Notes: a model not told the origin generated them from the sequence alone. 10,229 bases of DNA from Dunaliella salina (GCA_002284615.2 MU070082.1:156910-167138); one strand, 5' to 3'. Shown: positions 1 through 6,682, counted from the stretch's first letter. Program-made: numbers and translations.

Positions 1-95
1 AAGAAAAGAAAAGAAAAGAAAAGAAAAGAAAAGAAAAGAAAAGAAAAGAAAAGAAAAGAAAAGAAAAGAAAAGAAAAGAAAAGAAAAGAAAAGAA
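1..95. repeat. (AAGAA)19 pentanucleotide tract, tail of minus-strand LINE
   Basis: Nineteen perfect AAGAA units open the window and may continue to the left. On the minus strand this is a (TTCTT)n tract directly following a LINE 3' UTR (96-173). The other LINE copies here end in shorter versions of the same tail (801-819, 6651-6675), so the tract is best read as the 3' tail of the minus-strand copy, expanded by slippage or long at insertion. Confidence 0.9.
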
Positions 96-173
96 CTACG
101 CAGGCAGCGAAGACACTCCCCACATCAATTAAGGAAAAGAGGATACCTGGGGCCGAGGCACCGCATAATTCCT

Positions 174-420
174 TCACCAAGAGCAAAGCAAAAGAAAGAA
201 GTCAGTGGGATCAGGTGGATTACTAGCAGTAGCCCGTGCCTGACCTTGGTAATGAGAGTTGAAAAAAGTCTTCTTGAGAGCGCGTCTAGTGCTAGCAAGT
301 TTGTAAGCGTACTGGACAGAATGAGTGTGAAGCTTCCGAGCAAGCTTGGTGGCCTTGCGAGTGTCAAGGCCAAGCTCCTTAAGAGGCTCCAATGTGTGTG
401 GGGTGTAAATGGCTCCCCCC
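174..420 (-). pseudogene. C-terminal end of the split LINE protein
   Basis: This is the last ~80 codons of the same minus-strand protein, on the far side of the antisense insertion. It begins GGAIYTPHTLEPLKELGLD, includes a basic, His-rich stretch (TKLARKLHTHSVQYAYKLASTRRAL) and ends near SNPPDP before a stop at 174-176. The same tail block occurs in three other copies in the window (480-692, 1850-2248, 6480-6570), so it is a conserved part of the family with no function I can name. A longer open frame up to 593 exists only because it runs into the antisense insert and should not be taken as the gene start. Confidence 0.8.
409..420 (+). repeat. Target-site duplication, left (12 bp)
   Basis: ATGGCTCCCCCC here is repeated exactly at 820-831. 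It belongs to the interrupted minus-strand LINE and flanks the inserted plus-strand LINE. The first A could also be part of the tail at the right end, so the duplication is 11 or 12 bp. Confidence 0.9.
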
Positions 421-692
421 TTTGTAAACTTATTAACGCTAAAGCTGTTACAATTCACCCTATTCTCCTGGGTGTAGGTGGAACTATTTACACTGAGCAT
501 ACCCTGATGCAATTCATACACGTAGGATTGGATCACCAGCGTGCCACAAAGCTTGCTCAACAACTTCATGCCCATTCTGTTCAATATGCCCACAAACTAG
601 TCACCATCCGCCGCGCTTTTGAAAACAAGAATACTTCCCACAGCCAGGCTCTAGAGCCAGGTGCTTCCAGTAACCCTCCAGACCCACATTAG
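420..692 (+). pseudogene. LINE C-terminal protein fragment
   Basis: About 90 codons in one open frame run from LCKLINAKAV through LGVGGTIYTEHT and QLHAHSVQYAHKL to NPPDPH and a stop. It is the family's C-terminal tail only, without knuckle or nuclease motifs. An ATG at 246 gives a longer frame, but that extension is antisense sequence of the host LINE, so no native start is present. Confidence 0.8.
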
Positions 693-819
693 CATTCTCT
701 TTTTCATACCTTGTGGTAGAGGGGGCACACGGCCCTTTTTTTGAGCCAATGTGTCACCTTTTCCTTATTTGATGTAAGGAGAGTTTCTCTGCCTACGTAG
801 TTTTTCTTTTCTTTTCTTT
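421..819 (+). mobile_element. Short 5'-truncated LINE copy inserted antisense
   Basis: The copy is 399 bp long and flanked by a perfect 12-bp TSD. It starts mid-gene (TGTAAACTTATTAACGC, homologous to 6418-6434) and carries the last ~90 codons to a TAG at 690-692, followed by a 3' UTR and a (TTTTC)n tail at 801-819. It resembles the 4064-6675 copy (KAVxIHPxLLG) more than its host (VTLHTILLG), so two subfamilies are present. Severe 5' truncation plus a TSD is the standard signature of target-primed reverse transcription. The coding part is still open, suggesting a fairly recent insertion. Confidence 0.9.
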
Positions 820-831
820 ATGGCTCCCCCC
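820..831 (+). repeat. Target-site duplication, right (12 bp)
   Basis: Exact copy of the 12 bases at 409-420, directly following the TTTTC tail of the inserted LINE. Confidence 0.9.
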
Positions 832-1610
832 ATACCTAACAGAATAGTATGAAGGGTGACTTGAGCTGAGGCCTTTGAGAGATGACGAGAAAGGTCATGG
901 TGCTGCTGCTTGGAGACCTCTAACTGGCTATTGGGCCGAGTGTCTTCACAGTATTTGACTTCTACAAGGTGGATGTGTCGCTGATCTGGGTGGAGCTGAC
1001 TGAAGTCACGAGCCTTGGAAGTGGGTGGGGTGCCTGTGGCTGGCGCTGAGTCTTCCCTGTGACCCCTGCGCCACCTTGCATTTCTGAATTGACAATGGGG
1101 ATTTGACCTGGGCGCTCTTTTCAGAGGAACAACTAATAGAGCATCAGGCCGACTGGAATTGAGCCTATCCTTATCAGGGAAGCGGCTTGGGAAAATATAT
1201 TTGGGGAGGGTCCTATTAGTTGCGTGTTCTGGGACTTGTAGGTCTTGCAAGGCAAGACGGTCTGTTCTGTCAATGTCCATGGAGGCAATACCTGCCCCAA
1301 GAGGGCCTTTGCTGATGGCTTTTAGGAGGATTCTGCTGGCAATATTATGTCGCTCAGTTACCATACTAGACATGGTAGAATTTTTGCATCCTGATAAGAT
1401 GTGAAAGGCACTGTCAAGTTCCCCACAGAGGGGGCATTGTGGGCTGGTGGAAATTTTGAAGCGCACCGTGTGTTTTTGATTGAAGAGGGTATCTGTGCAA
1501 TATTTAGGAATGTTTTGCCTCATTTTGAAAGAGAGTGTTGACATGCTCCAGAATGCATTACTGATATTTTTGTGGACGTTGGGGAGTAGACTTTGGTAGA
1601 AGGAGTAGTG
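821..1610 (-). pseudogene. LINE C-terminal domain: CCHC zinc knuckle plus RLE-like nuclease
   Basis: In R2/CRE-type LINEs this part of the protein binds target DNA and nicks it for target-primed reverse transcription. Counting from the Met at 1544, a CX2CX7HX4C zinc knuckle occupies residues 37-53 (about 1436-1386), the exact spacing known from RLE-type LINEs. An RPDALLV motif follows at residues 132-138 (from about 1151), and HLVEVKYCEDTRP lies at 192-204. The RPD...E-V-K pair fits a PD-(D/E)XK nuclease core. The frame begins upstream of 1544, where YSFYQSLLPNVHKN matches YYSYYKNLLPQVDKK in the plus-strand copy at 5710-5752. The insertion boundary cuts the frame after GGAI. The motif reading is by eye; a profile search would be decisive. 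Confidence 0.75.
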
Positions 1611-1649
1611 TCAAACGGAATACTTAACTTTGGCTGTTTCCACTTGGAA

Positions 1650-1764
1650 AGCCATCACATACACAACTCAGTCGCCATGACGGCATTGCAGACCTACCCC
1701 GTGAAGGAAGAGACTCCACGCCTACAAGATATGCATTTCAGAGACAGATATCCACCTCATTGAG
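1650..1764 (+). pseudogene. Possible plus-strand LINE fragment ending in RLE motif
   Basis: Reading plus-strand bases 1741-1764 gives DIHLIEL, preceded by a weak RLHAYK. This resembles ELHANKRHVHLIEIK at 6310-6354 in the large plus-strand copy. It stops at the tail of the minus-strand LINE that begins at 1765, as expected if that LINE inserted into it. The match is short, partly frame-broken and carries one in-frame stop. The segment overlaps the uncertain 5' edge of the 1-1640 copy, so this is a low-confidence call. Confidence 0.35.
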
Positions 1765-1837
1765 CTAAGAAAAAGGAAAGAAAAACCACGTGGGCAGAAA
1801 ATTCTCCCTACATCAATTAAGGTAAGAGAGACACATT

Positions 1838-1850
1838 GGCTCAAAGAGCC
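1838..1850 (-). other. 3'-UTR hairpin of the LINE family
   Basis: GGCTC-AAA-GAGCC is a perfect 5-bp stem, palindromic on both strands. It sits at the same place in the 3' UTR as GGCTC-TCTTTT-GAGCC at 6583-6598, each followed on the sense strand by AATGTGTC. Conservation in copies of different sequence suggests an RNA structure recognised by the element's own machinery; that role is inference. Confidence 0.5.
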
Positions 1851-2056
1851 GCAAGTCCCTCTCACCAGAAGATGAGAGGGAAGCTGTTGTGGATCTGGTG
1901 GGTTTTTGGCAGCTCTTGGTTCCAGGGCTATGATGACTATTTTTTACGGCACGCCTGGTTGAAGTAAGTTTGTGCGCAAATTGCACAGAATGAGCATGGA
2001 GCTGTTGCGCAAGTTTGGTTGATCTCTGAGAGTATATCCCTAGCTTTTTGAATTGA

Positions 2057-2130
2057 TCAATGGTTTGGGCAAGATTGCAAAATCCTGTAAAACTGTAATC
2101 CTGTAATCTCGCAATCAATGGTTTGGGCAA
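2057..2130 (+). repeat. 16-bp direct repeat flanking a 42-bp insert
   Basis: TCAATGGTTTGGGCAA occurs at 2057-2072 and again at 2115-2130. The 42 bases between contain two CTGTAAT-like units. The segment interrupts the LINE coding block exactly between AQTID and DQFKKLG, so it arose inside this copy, either as a small insertion with a duplicated target or as template-slippage repair. Confidence 0.75.
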
Positions 2131-2243
2131 TGTAATTTGTCCCATCACGCTCCTACAGAAGGATTGTCTCCAGGGTGATCTTAGCACCTTGGAGCTAATT
2201 GCAGAATTCTGCATATTGTTAGTGTGAAGAATGTTGTTGGGCA

Positions 2244-2248
2244 CCAGA
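2244..2248 (+). repeat. 5-bp target-site duplication of the LTR element, left
   Basis: CCAGA precedes the left LTR and recurs at 6785-6789 after the right LTR. Five bases is the usual duplication made by LTR-retrotransposon integrases. Confidence 0.8.
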
Positions 2249-2372
2249 TGTTACGTAATTAAACTGGTCATTGGGATTTTTTGTGCAAGATATGAGATCA
2301 TTCTTGGAATGTTGGTCTCCTCTTGTTTCTCTCTCTTTTAGTATATCTTGTAAACACAACAGCCCTACAACA
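2249..2372 (+). repeat. Left (5') LTR, 124 bp
   Basis: It begins TGTTACGTAATTAAAC and ends CCCTACAACA, giving TGTT...AACA terminal inverted ends. It aligns along its whole length with 4041-4063 joined to 6683-6784, including a shared CTTGTTTCTCTCTCTTTTA block. The short length is typical of TRIM-class elements. Confidence 0.8.
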
Positions 2373-2390
2373 GTTTGGCAGCTGGACTCG
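2373..2390 (+). promoter_or_regulatory. Candidate primer-binding site
   Basis: TGGCAGCTGGACTCG starts 3 bases after the left LTR. TGG pairs with the universal tRNA CCA end, and such a short spacer is usual. I cannot name a matching tRNA, so support comes from position and the TGG only. Confidence 0.35.
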
Positions 2391-4022
2391 CTCTCTTCCT
2401 TCGTGGAGCGCGGTGGTGCTCACGCGCAAGTGTGATGCGTGTGTGAGTGCAGGACATGCAGGATGGGCCCGCCACCCCCCAGTTCCCCAGGCGCGAGATC
2501 CGCAGGAGAAGTCACCGTCATGAGAAGGATATGATGTGGTGAGGGGCTCGCACGAACACATAGAATGGGTAGCCTGTGGGACTGGAGGTGGGGGGGGGGG
2601 CACAGTGTTGAAAACCTCTGAACAAAGCAGAATGATAAACAAGTGCAAGGGACTGTGATGCTAAAGGGGAGCAGGAGACAAGCTACAGAGACGCTAGGCA
2701 GGGACACACAAGTCTGGGTTGTCTGCGGCTTGGCTTTGTTCTTTGGATGCATGTGCAGCTTGTGACTTGCTGAACATCAGGTGGAAGCTAAGACCTGTGG
2801 TATGGTGTGTGTTGCGCATGTGTTGGCATGCAAGTAATATGCACTTGACCCCATGGGCTGGCGATGTGCTGCAGCAGCTGCATGCTGAATGACCGGGACT
2901 GTGGTTCACGCTTGGCCCAAGCCATGTTGCTCCTGTGAGACTTGCAGGCGGCTGGAGATGTCGCATTTTTGGCATTGGTAGGCAGCACAGTGTTTCGTAG
3001 GCTCAGCCCATTACCTCAAACAATTCTGTTAGCAAGCTTGAATGCAAGAGGGCAGTAGTTCTGGGACTGATTAGGCATGTGTCCGTGTGAGAATGCTGCA
3101 TGAGCATGAGCTTGAAGCTTCGGCGTGCGAGAGTTGTATGCTGGACCATTGTATGGGTGGTGGTTGCAGCATTCCACAGACTGAGATGTTTGTTCCGTGT
3201 GGATAGGGAGAATGACAGCGAGAGGGCAGCAATTCTGGGTCTGTAAGTCCTGTTTAGGCATTTGCCTGGGGGTACCGGTAAGGCCAGTGTTCTGTTTGCA
3301 AAAGGCATTGACCTTTCAGCAAGAATGTTGCATGAGCAGGTTTGAGCTGGCGCTGATGTTGTGCGTACTGATGCGTTTGGTCTGCAGGGGAAGGGCATGC
3401 GTGTGAACAGCCACAGAAAAAGTGGGGCGCCCCCAGGCGAGAGAGTTTGGTCATTGTATGGCCGCTGGTGTATTTCTGTGCGTGTGACAATGTGCTATGC
3501 AGGAGGGAGGCCAGGGTTGTTTTGTGAAATTGACTTCCATGCTTTGGTTGACTTTGCAAGCAGCTCCCCAAATGTGTGGTTGCATGCTCCCCGTATTGAA
3601 TGCATTGCACGAAGAGCACAGCACGGGAATGTGGATTGTCGTGCCTGGACACCGTGGTATGGCGTAGAGAAGCTCACAGGGATGCGTGAACGAACAACTC
3701 TGCTTTTGAGGTGTATTGCACAGGGGTTGAAGTGTTGCATCGCATTTTGTGGTTTCAAAGTTGAGTGGAAATTAAACATATTTTTGGGCTGTCAAACATT
3801 TTGTGAAATTTTGAAAGGGCTGGGCATGTTTTTGAAAAATAGAATGCACTTTTGTTAGAAATGTTTTGAAAATGTTGCAATTTAAGGTCTTGTGACCTTG
3901 TGCCGCAAACTGGTATTCTTACCTGGAGGTCATTTGCATTCAAACTTCACATTGGATTCATGCTCATCATACAATTTTGGCACTTATGTATTTTGCTGCT
4001 TTCAGTCGCGTGGACGCTCCTT

Positions 4023-4039
4023 AGGAAGAAGAGGGCGAG
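4023..4039 (+). promoter_or_regulatory. Polypurine tract
   Basis: AGGAAGAAGAGGGCGAG lies one base before the right LTR. A purine run at this place primes plus-strand DNA synthesis in LTR retrotransposons. It also fixes the element's orientation as plus. Confidence 0.65.
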
Positions 4040-4040
4040 T

Positions 4041-4063
4041 TGTTACGTAATTAAACGGTCAAT
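4041..4063 (+). repeat. Right (3') LTR, first part
   Basis: TGTTACGTAATTAAACGGTCAAT matches the first bases of the left LTR apart from one missing base and one change. The rest of the LTR continues at 6683 after the inserted LINE; GGTCAAT at 4057-4063 is the left TSD of that LINE. Confidence 0.8.
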
Positions 4064-4623
4064 ACACCAGCTCCTGGCAGCTTTGCTACTGAGCTACAAG
4101 GGCTCCTTTCCCGCAAATCCATACTTGAAAGAAAGTACTCTAGCAAGAAGATCAAAGACTCCTTTTCACGAGCCCTTCCGACTCACGTGCATACTGCCCT
4201 CCAAAAATAGGCTTTGGTAGCCCAAGAAAAATGGCCTCCCCACTAGACCACAATCCACAATACCAGAATTATTGGAGTGCGGACTCCCGAGACGCTCTTT
4301 TTGGTGCCATGCATAATGCCTTCTCATCCAAATTCACTGGCTTCTCAGTCTGCCATCCCATTTATGACGAGGGAATCATGACCCAAGCTTTGGAAACATG
4401 CCATTTACTCAGCCATTCTCAACACCAAAGCCACTGCTATATTCATGTTCCTTCCCGCTTGGAATAAGAACATGATAACCAACCCCTACTCCAAACTTTT
4501 CACTGCCTACCCCACCTCTGTAACGAACTTGGAACCACACCTCGCAAACTCAAGTTACAGTGCCCCTCAATCCTGCCCTAACCAAGAGGTACCTTTACCT
4601 AAGCATACCTGGGACCTGTGTAT

Positions 4624-4635
4624 CTTTGCCGTTTG
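4624..4635 (+). repeat. Target-site duplication of the SINE, left
   Basis: CTTTGCCGTTTG is repeated exactly at 4801-4812. Removing the insert and one copy joins IFAV to WNTAAR in frame. Confidence 0.85.
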
Positions 4636-4800
4636 TATAGTAAGACAAAGACTCTACTTTGCCGTACTATCCAAGGTGGGTCAAGTCGCACTTGTGTGGC
4701 TTAGTCGGATATGCATCGGCCTTCTGGAATCAGGAGGTCGGGGGTTCAACCCGCTTAGTTGCCCATGTAGGCATTTGCAGCGGTTACACTTCCTTCCTTC
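4636..4800 (+). mobile_element. tRNA-derived SINE, 165 bp
   Basis: The insert is flanked by a perfect 12-bp TSD. It contains a Pol III A box TGGCTTAGTCGG (4697-4708, full match to TRGYNNARNNGG) and a B box GGTTCAACCC (4743-4752), 34 bases apart as in a tRNA. Between them CCTTC...GGAGG can form an anticodon-like stem. A 5' extension of about 55 bases precedes the tRNA-like part and holds an ATAGTA...TACTAT hairpin (4637-4670). The 3' end is a short TTCC repeat with no poly(A). The insert adds 177 bp including the TSD, keeps the reading frame and contains no stop in it. Confidence 0.8.
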
Positions 4801-4812
4801 CTTTGCCGTTTG
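4801..4812 (+). repeat. Target-site duplication of the SINE, right
   Basis: Exact copy of 4624-4635. Its first nine bases also occur inside the SINE at 4657-4665. Confidence 0.85.
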
Positions 4813-4999
4813 GAACACTGCAGCTCGAGTCCATCTGAACAACCAAAACAAAGACTGGCTACAGGGCCTAAAAGGAGATTTGAAAGAAGCCACAGAGTGG
4901 AAGCTGCTCACATGCCAGATTTTGATTAACTGGAACGCCTTCCATTTGACAAACAACACGTCTCCAAGCACCCTGGAAATCCACACATGAGTATCCAAG

Positions 5000-5492
5000 A
5001 AACAGACTTGGTGCCCAGCCAATCCAATACTCTCCTACTAGGTTAGGTCGAGAGTTAGTAACTCTCACAGTTGGTGACTGGAGAACATGGGCATACACAG
5101 ATGGCAGCTGCCTTGTCCATAACGGTAAGCAAGAAATTGAAGCAGGCATCTACTGTCCGTCCACTGACAGAAAGAACTTTGTAGAACCAAACGGTGCTGG
5201 GATTACTAAAACCATCACTAGAGCTGAATTAGCAGCACTTGGTGCTGCTATCATCACCAAAAATGCAGATATTGCATCAGACAGCCTCATCCCTTTCAAT
5301 CAAGTACGCAAACAACTTCTTTATCCTGAAAGACACCTCAGGCATATCCAAGGAGACGTCCTTAAAATGATTTCAACTCTCATTAGAGACTTCCATACCA
5401 AAATTCGAATTTACAAGGTGAAGTCCCATGCTGGCATCGCTGGAAATGAATGTGCGGATGCTGTTGCAAACATCAGGCATAGCAAGCCCTGA
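5000..5492 (+). pseudogene. RNase H domain of the LINE
   Basis: This domain would remove the RNA strand of the RNA-DNA hybrid during second-strand synthesis. In one frame it reads DWRTWAYTDGS (Asp codon 5100-5102), RAELAAL (Glu 5226-5228), ASDS (Asp 5280-5282), KVKSHAGIAGNECAD (His 5427-5429, Asp 5457-5459). These are the D-E-D-D residues of type I RNase H in order and at normal spacing. The frame is open from about 4990 to a TGA at 5490-5492 without an in-frame ATG at its start, so it was an internal domain of a longer polyprotein. The zinc-knuckle/RLE part follows in other frames. Confidence 0.85.
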
Positions 5493-5497
5493 ACTGC

Positions 5498-5800
5498 GTG
5501 GCAGACACCGAGATCCCTGGTGCAGGTCCTGGTGGAAGTCCATTTACAAATATTCTCTGGTTAGCCAAGGAAGAAAGAGTGCATGCTGCAGGTACATCTG
5601 CAGGTCCACCACCCGTCCACAAGCTCACCTATTTCCCCAATCTTCAAGATGCCCTCAAATCCCACATGCATTCTAAACACAAGCTTGGATATGCCAATGC
5701 CAAAACAGGCTACTACTCTTACTATAAAAACTTATTGCCGCAAGTAGATAAAAAATCAGCAATGCCTTCAGAAATATGCCCAACATCTCTGTACCCATGA
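5498..5800 (+). pseudogene. LINE linker between RNase H and zinc knuckle
   Basis: The frame carries GAGPGGSPFTNILWLAKEE, then YFPNLQDALKSHMHSKHKLG and KTGYYSYYKNLLPQVDKK. The last part corresponds to YSFYQSLLPNVHKN of the minus-strand copy near 1600. After KK the frame shifts in an A-run (about 5750-5756), and the following frame continues with the knuckle. I know no function for this linker. The Met at 5498 is internal and not a true start. Confidence 0.65.
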
Positions 5801-6501
5801 AGCATGCCATCCTGCAGTACCGCACAGGCACCCTCTACAACCAAAAACGTGCAGTACGTTTTAAAAGGTCGACTGATCGATCTTGCCTTCTCCCAGGCTG
5901 CCATCACTTGAACAGCGCAGTACACATGCTCTCAGGCTGCCAAAACCATATTACCTCCAACATGAAAATTGAACGCCATAACATTGCAGGCAGATTGATT
6001 ACAAAAGCCCTCAGCAAATGCCCTGTAGGGGCAGGCCTAGCATACACAGACATAGGAAGCGATTTTAAGCTTGCTCAACACAACCTCCAACTCCCTACAC
6101 ATGCATCAAACAGAACTTTACCTGCTTACTTCTTCCCTCGCAACCTTCCAGAGAGGAAAAGACTCAACTCCAGTCGACCAGATACTGTTCTGATCACCCA
6201 TTATAATGCCAAACATACTTCTAGCAGTGTTTCTCCTACCCATTCTCATCACGCCTTGCACAGCTCCTCACAGAGGACCACCAAAACTAGCCGCATGAGG
6301 CAACCCCATGAACTTCATGCAAATAAACGCCATGTGCACCTAATAGAAATTAAATTCTGTGAAGACACAAGGCCAGAGCATCAGTTGAACGCAGCAGAGC
6401 AGCAGCATGCAAACCTTTGTAAACTGCTTAATGCTAAAGCTGTTATAATTCACCCTGTTCTCCTGGGTGGAGGTAAACTATTTACACTGAGCATACCCTA
6501 A
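5776..6501 (+). pseudogene. CCHC zinc knuckle and RLE-like nuclease of the LINE
   Basis: The 241-codon frame carries a zinc knuckle CX4CX7HX4C (residues 37-55; C37, C42, H50, C55), RPDTVLI at 134-140 and HVHLIEIKFCEDTRP at 186-200. RPD...E-I-K fits the PD-(D/E)XK nuclease of R2/CRE-type LINEs. Arg, Pro and Asp of RPD and Glu and Lys of EIK agree with the copies at 954-1151 and 6809-6997, so these are the constrained positions. The frame ends early at a TAA because of a small deletion (GGTGGAGGTAAAC where the 421-819 copy has GGTGTAGGTGGAAC); the true C-terminal tail continues in another frame to about 6570. The Met at 5776 is internal. Confidence 0.75.
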
Positions 6502-6571
6502 AGCAATTCAAACAAATAGGATTGGATCGCCAGCATGCCATGAAGCTTGCTCAAAAACTTCATGCCCATGG

Positions 6572-6675
6572 AGGGGGCACACGGCTCTCTTTTGAGCCAA
6601 TGTGTCTCCTCTTCCTTAATTGATGTAGGGAGAGTCTCTCTGCCTATGTAGTTTTTCTGTTCTTTTCTTTCTTTT
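6572..6675 (+). other. LINE 3' UTR and pyrimidine tail
   Basis: GGGGGCACACGGCTC, then GAGCCAATGTGTC and TTCCTTAATTGATGTAGG match the 3' UTR of the copy at 720-819 and the minus-strand copies at 96-173 and 1786-1860. GGCTC-TCTTTT-GAGCC (6583-6598) is a perfect 5-bp hairpin, with outer bases ACAC/GTGT able to pair across a bulge. The tail (about 6651-6675) is TTTTTCTGTTC followed by TTTTC-type units. Confidence 0.8.
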
Positions 6676-6682
6676 GGTCAAT

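Larger units (their letters stand above)
1..1640 (-). mobile_element. LINE-like non-LTR retrotransposon, 5'-truncated, split by a second LINE
   Basis: This minus-strand copy contains the C-terminal coding end, the 3' UTR (96-173) and the tail (1-95). Its coding sequence is interrupted at 409-420 by an antisense LINE (421-819). Deleting the insert and one TSD copy restores one frame: the 411 bp removed is a multiple of three, and the residues read LLGMGGAI then YTPHTLEPLK. The frame then runs without a stop from about 1610 to the stop at 174-176, roughly 340 codons. The copy was therefore little damaged when it was hit. Upstream of about 1610 similarity to the other copies fades, with possible SK and YS remnants near 1640, so the exact 5' end is uncertain. 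The reverse transcriptase part is absent. Confidence 0.85.
1765..2248 (-). mobile_element. 3' half of a minus-strand LINE split by an LTR element
   Basis: The tail (rich in AAAG, about 1767-1785) and 3' UTR lie on the left. The coding end reads DQFKKLGIYSQRSTKL then QLHAHSVQFAHKL and STRRAVKN. Further upstream in a second frame, GAQ...HSS...QYAEFCN and LQGAKITLETILL match the family segment just after the EDTRP motif. The copy stops at 2248, where an LTR begins. Its upstream continuation is at 6785-7002: joining the two sides gives GGAAGATACAAGG next to TCTGGTGCCCAAC, which encodes the family sequence EDTR then GAQ apart from one inserted base. It is a dead copy with frameshifts and stops. 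Confidence 0.8.
2373..4040 (+). other. Internal region of the LTR element, no recognisable gene
   Basis: This 1.67-kb stretch is T/G-rich on the plus strand and has no open frame resembling gag or pol. Several frames of 60-165 codons exist on both strands (the longest is plus 3361-3858), but they overlap, match no family I know and look like chance. Diverged internal repeats occur: GAGGGCAGYARTTCTGGG at 3048-3065 and 3222-3239, and AATGYTGCATGAGCA at 3092-3106 and 3324-3338. A run of 12 G lies at about 2588-2599. The content may be captured host sequence or a packaging-competent noncoding RNA; neither can be decided here. Confidence 0.6.
4064..4990 (+). pseudogene. LINE upstream domain, possibly methyltransferase-like (broken)
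   Basis: Coding similarity starts right after the TSD in one frame (APGSFATELQGLLSRKS) and meets a TAG at 4208, probably an old Trp codon. It shifts frame in an A-run near 4229, continues from MASPLDHNPQYQNYW (4231), shifts again near 4420, then reads TKATAIFMFLPAWNKN and KHTWDLCIFAV. The SINE intervenes, and WNTAARVHLNNQNKDWL follows. The pattern D-x-x-FGA, FTGFSVCHPIYDEGIM, then FLPAW loosely recalls PCIF1-type adenine methyltransferases (FG..., NPPF, then a PEW-like strand), with CHPIY where the catalytic NPPF would be. This resemblance is by eye and weak. The domain's function in the element is unknown. Confidence 0.5.
4064..6675 (+). mobile_element. Large LINE copy, 2.6 kb, inserted in the 3' LTR
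   Basis: The copy is bounded by GGTCAAT on both sides (4057-4063 and 6676-6682) and ends in a pyrimidine tail of mixed TTTTC units. Order on the plus strand: an unnamed domain with methyltransferase-like features (about 4064-4990, itself split by a SINE), RNase H (about 5000-5492), linker (5498-5755), CCHC knuckle and RLE-like nuclease (5776-6420), C-terminal tail, 3' UTR and tail. It is a pseudogene with at least five frame changes and two in-frame stops, and about 150 bp is deleted near 6570 between the HAHS segment and the 3' UTR. No reverse transcriptase motif (such as YADD) is present; that domain presumably lies upstream in a complete copy or was lost. Confidence 0.85.

Noticed and set aside
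246..692. 148-codon plus-strand gene starting at 246
   Set aside because: The first part is antisense sequence of the minus-strand LINE; only 420-692 belongs to a real coding fragment.
2298..3398. Several minus-strand ORFs of 66-131 codons
   Set aside because: They overlap one another in different frames and show low-complexity Pro/His/Ser composition from the G/T-rich plus strand.
3361..3858. 165-codon plus-strand ORF in the LTR element interior as a gag gene
   Set aside because: There is no capsid or zinc-knuckle pattern, it overlaps comparable open frames on the other strand, and its composition follows the local T/G bias.
4690..4765. Functional tRNA gene
   Set aside because: The A and B boxes are present, but the sequence lacks a matching acceptor stem, has an eight-base anticodon loop and sits inside a TSD-flanked insert, so it is a SINE body.
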